Positions 8,832 to 16,565 of a stretch of 64,000 nt of DNA are shown here, piece by piece (positions within the stretch are counted from its first letter, which is position 1; each line of letters starts with the position of its first letter). The notes beneath the pieces are model-generated. The model was not told where the DNA came from. It saw nothing but the letters and a program-made list of their open reading frames with translations, and searched no databases. The stretch spans positions 620,001 to 684,000 of the forward strand of contig NZ_FOWC01000003.1 of assembly GCF_900115345.1 (NCBI RefSeq). Reading direction: 5' to 3'. This DNA is from Amycolatopsis rubida. GTDB taxonomy: Bacteria; Actinomycetota; Actinomycetes; Mycobacteriales; Pseudonocardiaceae. Made by a program: the position numbers and the translations under genes.

Positions 8832-8980
8832 CGCAAGCCTCCGGGGGTTGCCCGCCCCCGTGCCTCCGGGGGCTGGCCCGCCCTCATGCCTCCGGGGTTG
8901 CCGCCCCAATGCCTCCGGGGCTGTCGCCCCCCATGCGTCCGGGTGCTGCCGCCCCCATGCGTCCGGGGTTGCCGCCCCCA
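8832..8980. repeat. Degenerate array of about six 23-28 bp units
   Basis: Successive copies resemble ATGCCTCCGGGGTTGCCGCC, with slippage in the G and C runs and substitution of CCTCC by CGTCC in the last two. No coding frame through the array looks like a protein. It probably expanded by replication slippage. Confidence 0.75.
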
Positions 8981-9042
8981 TGTGGCATTGGGTGCATCCC
9001 ACGCACCGAACGCCACAGTGGGTGCATCTGACGCACCCACTG
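8981..9042. repeat. Two adjacent hairpins
   Basis: 9016-9025 CAGTGGGTGC pairs perfectly with 9033-9042 GCACCCACTG over a 7-base loop. Just upstream, 8981-9015 forms a similar but imperfect hairpin around TTGGGTGCATCCCACGCACC. Together with the array before and the long hairpin after, they fill this gene-free spacer between the GntR and TetR genes. Confidence 0.6.
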
Positions 9043-9197
9043 CCGCATGGGGGCGCTACCCCCGCACTCTCACGAACCCGCCACCGTCAGCCCCCAGCAC
9101 GCTCCGCGTACGACAACCCGCGCACAACCACCGCCGCCGACGCACCCGACGATCGAGGCGCCCAGCCCTTCCCCAACCCCGATACGAAGCCTCCCTG

Positions 9198-9254
9198 CGG
9201 TTCGGGGGTGCTTGTCAAGGCATCTTTCCCGCCTTGACAAGCACCCCCGAACCG
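9198..9254. terminator. Very strong hairpin with perfect 24-bp stem
   Basis: Arms 9198-9221 and 9231-9254 are perfectly complementary with a 9-base loop ATCTTTCCC. It lies about 78 bases beyond the stop of the leftward TetR gene and has no U-run, like the U-less terminators reported in actinobacteria. Its length and perfection would also fit a small mobile or dispersed palindromic element. Confidence 0.6.
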
Positions 9255-9331
9255 TCAGCACACTCAGGGCTTCGGGGTGCCCCACGCCAAGACCACGGCA
9301 ATGTCGCCCCCAGGCGACGAGCCACCCCGCC

Positions 9332-9928
9332 TCAGACAGTCCCCGCCGGAACCAGCAACGCATTGACCGCCGCCGTGCGGATCGTCGATGCCACACTCTC
9401 CACATCAAGCCCGCTGTTGAACTGCGGCACCGAATTGATCATCGAAAACACCGCGTGCGTCAGCACCCGGTTCTGCGCGTCGGACAGATCGGGCCGAAGC
9501 CGCTCCACCAACGCGCTCCACTCCTCGGCATACAGCCGCATCATCCGCCGCATCCGGTGCCGTTCCTCCTCCGGCACGTTGTGCTCATTCTTCAAGAACA
9601 CCAACGTCGACGGCACATTCTGCAGGCTGCGCGTGACGTGATAGTCGATCATCGCCGCAAGCGCCTTGCGCGGATCGGTCACCTCCGCCGCGGTCTCGCG
9701 CGCATGGGCCAGCAGGTCCTTCAGCGGATCCTCGAGCACTGCGATCAGCAACGCCTGTTTGCTGGGAAAATGCCGGTAGAGCGCGGGCCCGGTCACGCCG
9801 GCCCGCGCACCGATCATCTCGGTGGTGACCGCGTCGAAGGCGCGCTCGTGGAACAACTCGCCGGCGACCTTGATCAGCGTCTGCCTGCGCGAGGAACGCG
9901 GCGACGCGGCGCGAGATGAGCTCGTCAT
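9332..9928 (-). CDS. TetR family transcriptional regulator
   Basis: 198 residues. The N-terminal helix-turn-helix is clear (QTLIKVAGELFHERAFDAVTTEMIGARAGVTGPALYRHFPSKQALLIAVL). The C-terminal ligand domain is of the kind found in regulators of acyl-CoA-linked catabolism. It lies 9 bases after the creatininase gene on the same strand and is probably cotranscribed from the promoter carrying operator copy C. It is the best candidate for binding the GTTA-N8-TAAC elements that flank this operon, the luciferase-like operon and ribBA. Confidence 0.92.
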   Translation of the reverse strand: MTSSSRAASPRSSRRQTLIKVAGELFHERAFDAVTTEMIGARAGVTGPALYRHFPSKQALLIAVLEDPLKDLLAHARETAAEVTDPRKALAAMIDYHVTRSLQNVPSTLVFLKNEHNVPEEERHRMRRMMRLYAEEWSALVERLRPDLSDAQNRVLTHAVFSMINSVPQFNSGLDVESVASTIRTAAVNALLVPAGTV

Positions 9929-9937
9929 GGCACGAGT

Positions 9938-10696
9938 CTAGGTGAGAGGCCGATAACGAGCCGTCGCGTACTCCGTCAGCAAGTCCGCGACCGCGCTGAG
10001 GCAGGCAAAGCCCAGGTCGGAGGACATTCCGCGAGGGTCGCCGAGCACGCCGTCCGGGGCGACCGCCTGAACGCCGCCGGTTAATACCCGGGCCAGCAGG
10101 GCATCGTTCATCGGCTCAGCGAGGCCGGCGGCGGCGCGGTCGGTGCGCACCGCCTCCGGCCGAAGCGCGAGCATGATCGAGCTTTCGGCGACATCGGCAT
10201 GTCCGCCGACCTGGCTGGCCAGATCGGCGACGGCGGTGCGCCAGGCGTCGAGCACCGCGGCAGCGTCGGCGAACGCGATCACGTCCAGTCCGGCAGGCGG
10301 CCGCGTGGCGAGTTTCGCCTCGATCCCGCTCAGCAGCGGATAGTTGCCAATGTGCGCGGAGAAGATCAGGGCCCGGCGAAACCCGTGTGCGGCAAGGCTT
10401 TCGCAACAGTCGACGCAGATGGCTTCCAGGGTTTCGGGTCGCAGCGACAGGGTCCCCGGGAAGCCGAGGTGATGCGCGGAGCAGCCAAGACGCACGGTCG
10501 GCAGAACGAGCGCGTCGCCGAGTCGTTCCGCGACGAGCGCGCCCAGCCGGTCCGCGTGGTCGCTGTCGACCGACAGCGGCAGGTGGGCGCCGTGTTGTTC
10601 GGTAGCGCCCAGCGGCAGGATCGCGGTTCGCTTGCCGCTCGCGAGCGCATCGGCGATCTCCGGCGAGGTCAGGTGCTCGATCCGCAGCTCGCTCAT
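9938..10696 (-). CDS. Creatininase family amidohydrolase
   Basis: About 252 residues with the creatininase-family metal motifs: ILPLGATEQHGAHLPLSVDSDHADRL near the N-terminus (Glu/His/Asp ligands), HLGFPGTLSLRPETL, and GGHADVAESSIMLALRP (His/Glu). The family hydrolyses cyclic amides or formamides and includes the mycofactocin peptidase, but no mycofactocin genes are nearby. ATG 10696 is used; an in-frame GTG at 10705 is an alternative, and the GGTGGAG between them gives no clear choice. Divergence from the luciferase-like operon with shared operators suggests that it acts in the same pathway, perhaps on a lactam or amide. Confidence 0.85.
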   Translation of the reverse strand: MSELRIEHLTSPEIADALASGKRTAILPLGATEQHGAHLPLSVDSDHADRLGALVAERLGDALVLPTVRLGCSAHHLGFPGTLSLRPETLEAICVDCCESLAAHGFRRALIFSAHIGNYPLLSGIEAKLATRPPAGLDVIAFADAAAVLDAWRTAVADLASQVGGHADVAESSIMLALRPEAVRTDRAAAGLAEPMNDALLARVLTGGVQAVAPDGVLGDPRGMSSDLGFACLSAVADLLTEYATARYRPLT

Positions 10697-10713
10697 GCGC
10701 TCCACCAGACGAA

Positions 10714-10729
10714 GTTAGTACTAAGTAAC
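10714..10729. promoter_or_regulatory. Operator copy C: GTTA-N8-TAAC before creatininase
   Basis: GTTAGTACTAAGTAAC, with an inner perfect palindrome TTAGTACTAA. On the minus strand it reads GTTACTTAGTACTAACTTCG, sharing the end ACTAACTTCG with copy A upstream of ribBA. It lies 18 bases before the creatininase start. Confidence 0.6.
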
Positions 10730-10775
10730 ACTTTTCCTCCCAAGAGGGCTCTTGACCACGGGTTAGCTCCGCCTT

Positions 10776-10795
10776 ATGTTATCGAGCAATAACAT
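10776..10795. promoter_or_regulatory. Operator copy D: ATGTTAT-N6-ATAACAT
   Basis: ATGTTATCGAGCAATAACAT, a perfect 7+7 inverted repeat ending 19 bases before the ATG of the luciferase-like monooxygenase. It is nearly identical to copy B upstream of ribBA. Its position over the probable transcription start suits a repressor. Confidence 0.7.
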
Positions 10796-10814
10796 CGACG
10801 GGAAAGGGGCACTC

Positions 10815-11987
10815 ATGGACTTCATCCTCATGTCGGAGGGGGACACCCCGGTCGGGCTCACCCACGAGCACCGCTACCGGGAACTGGTCGAGGAGGTGCT
10901 GCTCGCCGAGCAGGTCGGCTTCGACGCGTTCGGGAGTTCCGAACAGCACGTCGCCATCGGCACGGCGACGGTCTCGGCGCCGGAGGTGCTCTACCCGTAC
11001 CTGATGGCGCTCACGAGCAGGATCCGCTTCATCCACCTCGTGACGCTGCTGCCGACGCGAATGAACCACGCACTGCGCGTCGCGGAACGGATCGCGACCG
11101 AGGACATCCTGTCCAACGGCCGGATCGAACTCGGCACCGGACGCGGCAACACGACGCTCGCGCTGCGGGCCTTCGAGGTGGACCCGACGGAGAACAAATC
11201 CCAGTGGCGCGAAGGGATCGAGCTGATCCGCCGCGCGTTCCTCGACGATCCGTTCTCCTTCGTGGGCGAGCACTACAAGGTCCCGCCGCGCAGCCTGGTG
11301 CCGAAGCCGCTGCAGGCGCCGTACCCGCCGATCTCGGTCGCCGCGGGCAGCCCGAGTTCGGTCGAAACCGCTGCCGCGATGGGCATCGGCGCGATCATGG
11401 GCGGGTTTTACCTCGGCTACGACCTCGTGGAGAACATGCTGAAGCTCTACGACGAGACCCTCGCCGCCACCACCCACTCGTACCCGATCACTCCGCGCAA
11501 GATGGTGCTGGTCAGCGGCGGCATGCACTGCGCCGAAACGACCGCGCTGGCCCGCGAACAGGCGCGTCCGCTGTTCGAGATGTCCAGGCTTTCCACCGAC
11601 GCGTTCGGGCGGCTGGCGAAGCTTTCCCAGGACTACGCCTACATGGGCGCGGTCAACGACGTCGATTTCAGCGACGAGGAATACCTGTTCGAACGTTCGC
11701 AGGGCTTCCTGGTCGGCGACCCGGAGCATTGCGTCGAGCACGTACAGCGGTACGCGGACATGGGCGTGGAGTCGCTGGTGTTGCGAGTGGACAGTCTCCC
11801 GCACGACCAGTTGATGCGTTCGATCGAGCTGTTCGGCAAGTACGTGATCCCGCGGTTCAAGCATCCGCGCAACGTGGTGCGCCCGGCTGAGGACGTGCTG
11901 GCCGGCATCCGCGCCGCGCGTCCGGCGCACGAGGAAGCGCTGCGCCGGTTCCAGTCCGGGAGCAAGACCGCGGAGGCGGTCCGATGA
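10815..11987 (+). CDS. LLM class flavin-dependent monooxygenase (luciferase-like)
   Basis: A 390-residue bacterial-luciferase-like protein (GLTHEHRYRELVEEVLLAEQVGFDAFGSSEQH, then LSNGRIELGTGRGNTTLALRAFEVD, the family's phosphate-binding part). These enzymes use free FMNH2 and oxygen to oxidise small substrates, so they need a reductase partner, which is encoded three genes downstream. ATG 10815 is chosen because it follows GGAAAGGGGC; the open frame further upstream runs through operator D. It is first gene of a five-gene operon (LLM, two crotonases, flavin reductase, acyl-CoA ligase) with overlaps of 4-8 bases between the first four. The substrate is unknown, probably converted to a CoA-activated acid. 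Confidence 0.9.
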   Translation: MDFILMSEGDTPVGLTHEHRYRELVEEVLLAEQVGFDAFGSSEQHVAIGTATVSAPEVLYPYLMALTSRIRFIHLVTLLPTRMNHALRVAERIATEDILSNGRIELGTGRGNTTLALRAFEVDPTENKSQWREGIELIRRAFLDDPFSFVGEHYKVPPRSLVPKPLQAPYPPISVAAGSPSSVETAAAMGIGAIMGGFYLGYDLVENMLKLYDETLAATTHSYPITPRKMVLVSGGMHCAETTALAREQARPLFEMSRLSTDAFGRLAKLSQDYAYMGAVNDVDFSDEEYLFERSQGFLVGDPEHCVEHVQRYADMGVESLVLRVDSLPHDQLMRSIELFGKYVIPRFKHPRNVVRPAEDVLAGIRAARPAHEEALRRFQSGSKTAEAVR

Positions 11988-12796
11988 CCGAGCGTTACCA
12001 GCACGGCACCGGGAACGTGCTCGTCGAGCGTCCGGCCGACGGCGTCCTGTTGATCACGATCAACCGGCCCGAGCGGTACAACGCGCTGCTGATGCCGATG
12101 TTCGAAGAGCTGAGCGAGGTCTGGGCCGACGTCGAGCGCGACGACGAGACCCGGGTCGTCGTGGTGACCGGGGCGGGCAAGGCGTTCTGCACGGGAATGG
12201 ACGTGCGCGAACCCGACCCGGCGCCGGAAGCCGCGCTCGCGATGCTGGAATCCGAGCGGCGGCGGATTTCGACGATGCTGCGGATCGAAAAGCCGATCAT
12301 TTCCGCGATCAACGGTCCGGCGGTCGGCTACGGCCTGTCGACGGCATTGCTCGCGGACATCAGCATCGCCGCCGAGGACGCGGTGCTGATCGAAGGCCAC
12401 ACCAAGGTCGGCGTGACCGCGGGCGATCATGCCGCGTTGATCTGGCCGCTGCTGGTCGGGATGGCCAAGACGAAGTATTACGTGCTGACCTCGGAGAAAC
12501 TGACCGGGGCGGAGGCGGAGCGGATCGGGCTCGTGAGCCTGGCCGTGCCCCGCGAACAGGTGCTGCCGCGTGCGTTGGAGGTCGCCACCCAGCTCGCGCA
12601 GGGCTCGCAGCAGGCGCTCCGGTTCACGAAACGCGCGCTCAACATATGGCTCACGAATGCGCTGCCGCAGCACGAATTGGCCGGTGCGCTGGAAATTCTC
12701 GACTTCGCCGGAGCCGACTACCGCGAAGCGCGCCAAGCGTTCCGGGAAAAGCGCGCACCGGTCTTTCCTTCCGCTTCCGGCATGTCGGCGACATGA
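11984..12796 (+). CDS. Crotonase-fold enzyme lacking the hydratase glutamates
   Basis: 270 residues of the enoyl-CoA hydratase/isomerase superfamily (VVVTGAGKAFCTGMDVREPD oxyanion-hole segment, INGPAVGYGLSTALLADISIAAEDAVL). Aligned by eye to rat enoyl-CoA hydratase, the two catalytic glutamates fall on Ser (GYGLS) and His (IEGH), and the following segment is TKVGVTAGDHAALIWPLL. It is therefore unlikely to be a plain hydratase. The HTRLGVAAGDHA-like subgroup is common in catabolic clusters of actinobacteria, and retro-Claisen or hydrolase chemistry is possible. It overlaps the LLM gene by ATGA and the next gene by ATGA. Confidence 0.85.
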   Translation: MTERYQHGTGNVLVERPADGVLLITINRPERYNALLMPMFEELSEVWADVERDDETRVVVVTGAGKAFCTGMDVREPDPAPEAALAMLESERRRISTMLRIEKPIISAINGPAVGYGLSTALLADISIAAEDAVLIEGHTKVGVTAGDHAALIWPLLVGMAKTKYYVLTSEKLTGAEAERIGLVSLAVPREQVLPRALEVATQLAQGSQQALRFTKRALNIWLTNALPQHELAGALEILDFAGADYREARQAFREKRAPVFPSASGMSAT

Positions 12797-13560
12797 CCAC
12801 GGCTTCGCTCGGCGCCGTCCAGGTGTCCGACGAAACGGACGGCGCGGTGGTCCTGACCCTGAGCCGTCCGCCCGCGAACGCGCTCAGCAACTCGCTGATC
12901 AGCCGGCTGGCCACGACGCTGGAAGACCTCGCCCGCGGCCCGGCCGCTCCCGCGGTCGTCCTGACCGGCGCGGGTGACCGGTTCTTCTGCGCGGGCGGCG
13001 ACCTCAAGGAAGCGGTCGGCCGCGACGCCGAGTCGATGGCCGAGCGGATGACGTCGTTTCACGCGCTGCTCTGCGCACTGGAAAAGTTTCCCCGGCCGCT
13101 GGTGTGCGCGGTCAACGGCTGGTGCGTCGGCGGCGGGATCGAGATGGCGTTGTTCGCCGATGTCGTTTACGCGTCGTCGCGGGCGCGGTTCGTTTTCCCC
13201 GAAGTCGACCACGGGATGGTGCCCGCGGTGAAGGGGATCGGCCGGGTCCGTGAGGTTGTGGGCGATCGTGGTGCCCGGCGGCTGTTGCTGGGCGGAGAAC
13301 CGGTCGACGCGGCGGAGGCGAAAGCGTGGGGCATTGTCGACGAAGTGGTTGAGCCCGGCGAGTTGCTGGAGGCCGCTTGCGCACAGGCACGCGCGGCGGC
13401 GGCGAAACCGCCCGCGGTGTTCGCGGCCTTGAAACTGGCTCTCCTCCAGGAAACCGCCGGATGGCCGGACGAGAAGCAACTGCAGGTCACGGCCGCCGAC
13501 GCGCGCACAGTTTTCACCGACCCTGCCGCACGAGCTGCCCGGGAGGCATGGAATGGCTGA
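12793..13560 (+). CDS. Enoyl-CoA hydratase/isomerase
   Basis: 255 residues. Unlike the preceding crotonase it keeps both catalytic glutamates: VNGWCVGGGIEMALFADVVYA and FVFPEVDHGMVPAVKG. The oxyanion-hole segment is LTGAGDRFFCAGGDLKE. It should hydrate or isomerise an unsaturated acyl-CoA made by the ligase at the end of the operon. The start ATG overlaps the upstream stop, and the gene overlaps the flavin reductase by 8 bases. Confidence 0.9.
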   Translation: MTTASLGAVQVSDETDGAVVLTLSRPPANALSNSLISRLATTLEDLARGPAAPAVVLTGAGDRFFCAGGDLKEAVGRDAESMAERMTSFHALLCALEKFPRPLVCAVNGWCVGGGIEMALFADVVYASSRARFVFPEVDHGMVPAVKGIGRVREVVGDRGARRLLLGGEPVDAAEAKAWGIVDEVVEPGELLEAACAQARAAAAKPPAVFAALKLALLQETAGWPDEKQLQVTAADARTVFTDPAARAAREAWNG

Positions 13561-14053
13561 CGTATCGCACGATCTGGACCCGGCCGTCTTCCGTTCGGCG
13601 CTGTCCCGTTTCCCCTCCGGCGTCACGATCGTGACGACCCGGGGCGAGGACGGCACGCTGCACGGATTCACCGCGAGTTCCTTCGCTTCGCTGTCGCTCG
13701 ATCCGCCGCTGGTGCTCGTGTGCCTCGACCGGGGCGCGACGTGTTTCCCGGTTTTCCTGGCGGCCGAGCGGTTCGTCGTGAACGTGGCGACTGCCTCGCA
13801 CGCCGAGCTGGCGACGCGGTTCGCCACGAAAGGCGAGAACAAGTTCGCCTACGGGAGCTTCGAGTTCGACGAACACGGCCATCCGCTCCTGCCGGACGCG
13901 GCGGCGATCCTCCATTGTGAACTGGCGCAGGCCGTGCCCGGCGGGGATCACGTGATCCTCATCGGGCGGGTGCGCGAGGCGCGGGTCGGCGCCGGGCGAC
14001 CTGTGATGTGGTACCGGGGTGAGTTCCTCCACCTCGGCGAGCGTGCCGCGTGA
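13553..14053 (+). CDS. Flavin reductase (FMN), HpaC/RutF-like
   Basis: 166 residues with the flavin-reductase signature FRSALSRFPSGVTIVTTRGEDGTLHGFTASSFASLSLDPPLVLVCL and the C-terminal GGDHVILIGRVREARVG. It delivers reduced FMN to a two-component monooxygenase, here almost certainly the LLM protein of the same operon. It is a second flavin reductase distinct from hsaB at 58 kb. The start overlaps the previous gene by 8 bases. Confidence 0.92.
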   Translation: MADVSHDLDPAVFRSALSRFPSGVTIVTTRGEDGTLHGFTASSFASLSLDPPLVLVCLDRGATCFPVFLAAERFVVNVATASHAELATRFATKGENKFAYGSFEFDEHGHPLLPDAAAILHCELAQAVPGGDHVILIGRVREARVGAGRPVMWYRGEFLHLGERAA

Positions 14054-14096
14054 GCGCCGCCGGATCCCGGCTCGCGGCGGGAAGAGAGGGCGGGTC

Positions 14097-15893
14097 ATGG
14101 AGCTGACCGGGTTCGAACCGGAGCGGACGCTGCCGGGTTTGCTGCTCGACCGCGCTCACCGCGAGCCGGACACCGTCGCGCTGCGGTATTCGTGCGGCGG
14201 GACGGTGCGAGCGATCACCTGGCGGAGGTATCTGGACCGGGTGCGCGAATTGGCGTTCGGCCTGGTCGCGCGGGGTGTCCGGCACGGCGATCGCGTCGCG
14301 GTGATGAGCGGCGCGCGTCCGGAATGGGTGTTCGCCGCGCTGGCGGTGCAGAGCGTCGGCGGGGTCGTGATCGGGGTGTATCCGACCAACTCGCCCGCCG
14401 AAATCGAACAGGTCCTCGTGCACAGCGAGGCGGTCGCGTTCGTCGGCGAGACGGAGACGGAACTCGCCAAGGTCGCGAAGATCGCCGGGAACACTCCGGA
14501 CCTGCGGCTCGTCGCCGGGATCGACGCGGCCCCGCCGGAGCTGCCCGCGGGGATCACCGGCGTGAGCTGGGACGACCTGCGCTCGGCCGGAGAACCGGAC
14601 TCCTTGGCCGAGCTGATCGCCGCCACGGCGCTCGACGACCCGGCCGTCCTCTTCTACACCTCAGGCTCCACCGGAGTTCCCAAGGGCGTGACCCATTCCC
14701 ACCGCACGCTCCAGCACGCGATCCAGAGTGTCATCGGCCTCTACCCGGAGAGCCGGACCACGCGGCATGACGTGGTCGGATTCCTCCCGCTGGCGCACGT
14801 GGCTCCGGCAGTGTTGCTTGTTTTCACACCGCTGCGCACGCGCTTGGTCGTGACCTTCTGCCGCATCGAGGACTACGGCGAGGTGCTGCGCGCGGTACGG
14901 CCGACGGTCGTGCTGTGGCCGCCTCGGTTCTACGAGAAGCTCGCCGCCGAGCTGATCGCCCTCGCCGGATCCTGGACCGGAATCCGCCGCCTCGCATACC
15001 GGACCGCGATGCGGATCGGTCGCCGGATGGCTGAGCGGCGCTGGTCCGGCCGTCGTGCGCCGGTGCCCCTGCGGATCGCCTACGCCGCCGCGGTCCGGGG
15101 AGTTTTCGTTCCGCTGCGGGCAAGTCTTGGCATGGACCGGCTGCGCGTCGCGTGGACGGCTTCGGCCGCCATGCCGGAAAGCGTCGTGGCGCTGTGGCAG
15201 ATCTGGGGCCTCGACCTGCGCGAGAACTACGGGCTCACCGAGACCGGCGGGTGCCCGATCGGGCAGTTCGGGCAGCCGTTCCCGCGCCCGGGGCGGATCG
15301 GCCGGGAGTTCGCGGACCCGCGCTACCAGGTGAGACTGGCCGACGACCGGGAGATGCTGATCCGCGCGCCGCTGTTGTTCAGCGGGTACTGGCGGAACCC
15401 CGGGGAAACCGAAGCGGTCTTCGCGGACGGCTGGTTCCGCACCGGCGACCTGATGGAGCGGACCGCCGACGGGAACATCCGGCTGATCGGGCGGAAGAAG
15501 GACGTGATCATCACCCGGGGCGGCAAGACGGTCGATCCGCAGCCGATCGAGATCCGGCTGAAGGAGAGCTCGCTGATCGAGGAAGCGATCGTGGTCGGCG
15601 ACGGGCGGAAATACCTGACCGTCCTGATCGAACCGAGCGCGGCCGCGGACGCGGGGCTGGACGGGCGGGTGCGGGCCGAGCTGGAGCGGGTCAACGCGGA
15701 TCTCGCGCGGGCGGAGCAGCTGAAGGATTTCCGGGTGCTGCCGCGGCCGTTGGAAGCTTCGCGAGGCGAGCGGACGGCGAACGGGAAGGTCAAGCGCGCG
15801 GCGGTGGCGGGTTCGTTCGCCGGGTTGATCGACGAGATGTACGGCGTGGACGACGACGCGGCGATCGCGGATCACGTGCGGAGGCCGCGCTAG
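14097..15893 (+). CDS. Long-chain-type acyl-CoA synthetase (AMP-forming)
   Basis: 598 residues of the ANL superfamily, FACL branch. The P-loop is FYTSGSTGVPKGVTHSH, the acyl-binding region LDLRENYGLTETGG, then the hinge segment FRTGDLMERTADGNIRLIGRKKDVIITRGGKTVDPQPIE, ending with NGKVKRAA (catalytic Lys). It activates a carboxylic acid to its CoA thioester, feeding the two crotonases. ATG 14097 follows GAAGAGAGGG; the frame opens earlier inside the reductase gene and adds unrelated Arg-rich sequence. The 43-base gap to the reductase is the longest in the operon. Confidence 0.9.
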   Translation: MELTGFEPERTLPGLLLDRAHREPDTVALRYSCGGTVRAITWRRYLDRVRELAFGLVARGVRHGDRVAVMSGARPEWVFAALAVQSVGGVVIGVYPTNSPAEIEQVLVHSEAVAFVGETETELAKVAKIAGNTPDLRLVAGIDAAPPELPAGITGVSWDDLRSAGEPDSLAELIAATALDDPAVLFYTSGSTGVPKGVTHSHRTLQHAIQSVIGLYPESRTTRHDVVGFLPLAHVAPAVLLVFTPLRTRLVVTFCRIEDYGEVLRAVRPTVVLWPPRFYEKLAAELIALAGSWTGIRRLAYRTAMRIGRRMAERRWSGRRAPVPLRIAYAAAVRGVFVPLRASLGMDRLRVAWTASAAMPESVVALWQIWGLDLRENYGLTETGGCPIGQFGQPFPRPGRIGREFADPRYQVRLADDREMLIRAPLLFSGYWRNPGETEAVFADGWFRTGDLMERTADGNIRLIGRKKDVIITRGGKTVDPQPIEIRLKESSLIEEAIVVGDGRKYLTVLIEPSAAADAGLDGRVRAELERVNADLARAEQLKDFRVLPRPLEASRGERTANGKVKRAAVAGSFAGLIDEMYGVDDDAAIADHVRRPR

Positions 15894-15894
15894 G

Positions 15895-15929
15895 CGAGTC
15901 GCGGCAGGACGCGGTCCCGCCGCGACTCG
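15895..15929. terminator. Bidirectional hairpin between convergent genes
   Basis: CGAGTCGCGGC (15895-15905) pairs with GCCGCGACTCG (15919-15929). It sits between the ends of the acyl-CoA synthetase (plus) and the VOC protein (minus). There is no strong U-run. Confidence 0.6.
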
Positions 15930-15936
15930 GACTTCG

Positions 15937-16296
15937 CTACTGCGGCCCGTAAACCACGATCGTGTTGCCCCACGGGTCGCGGGCTACGGCACGGACCTCG
16001 TGCGGTCCTTGTTCCGGTTGCCGCACAACGGTTCCGCCGCCGGCGATCAGCGCGGCCAGCGCGCCGGCGACGTCGGGCACCTTGAACGACGCGGCGGGAA
16101 CGCCGCCGGTGACGTCCTCCTCCGGACCGGCGAGGGCGAGCGTCGTTCCGCCCGCGTCGAGGGCGGCGTAGCGGTCTCCGTCGACGAATTTCGCGGACAG
16201 GCCGAAGGTCGTGGCGTAGAACCGCACGGCTGAGCTGACGTCGGCGACGGGATGCAGCACGTTCCCGATCTTGGCCGGCTTCGGGGAGTCGTTCAC
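15937..16296 (-). CDS. VOC/glyoxalase-fold protein
   Basis: About 119 residues with the vicinal-oxygen-chelate pattern: KIGNVLHPVADVSSAVRFYATTFGLSAKFVDGDRYAALDAG, then VRAVARDPWGNTIVVYGP. Such small proteins are metal-dependent lyases/dioxygenases or ligand-binding resistance proteins, and this one cannot be assigned. The start is taken as GTG 16296 (VNDSPKPAKIG) because the longer open frame to 16701 runs through the antisense of other genes. Confidence 0.8.
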   Translation of the reverse strand: MNDSPKPAKIGNVLHPVADVSSAVRFYATTFGLSAKFVDGDRYAALDAGGTTLALAGPEEDVTGGVPAASFKVPDVAGALAALIAGGGTVVRQPEQGPHEVRAVARDPWGNTIVVYGPQ

Positions 16297-16368
16297 CAGC
16301 CGAGCGTAACCCGCATTGATCCCGGACCGGGCGGGTATGCGGAGGGAGAACCCGAGGAAGGGAGCGCC

Positions 16369-16560
16369 ATGTCTGACGTCCGGAAGTATCTGACGGAAGT
16401 CGAGTACCCGTGCGAGCGCGACGAACTCCTCCGCCGGGCCGTCGCGAAGGGCGCGGGCGATGACGTGATCGGCCATCTCGGCAAGCTGCCCGAGCAGCGG
16501 TACGAGAACGTGGCGGCGGTGCATCGGCTGCTCGGCGACGACATCGACCCGCATTCGTGA
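16369..16560 (+). CDS. DUF2795 small protein
   Basis: 63 residues, MSDVRKYLTEVEYPCERDELLRRAVAKGAGDDVIGHLGKLPEQRY and a short acidic tail, matching the DUF2795 helical family in which a protein of this size holds one domain. It has a good ribosome site (GAAGGGAG, 7 bases before ATG). Its function is unknown. It is divergent from the VOC gene over about 70 bases. Confidence 0.85.
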   Translation: MSDVRKYLTEVEYPCERDELLRRAVAKGAGDDVIGHLGKLPEQRYENVAAVHRLLGDDIDPHS

Positions 16561-16565
16561 GGTCG

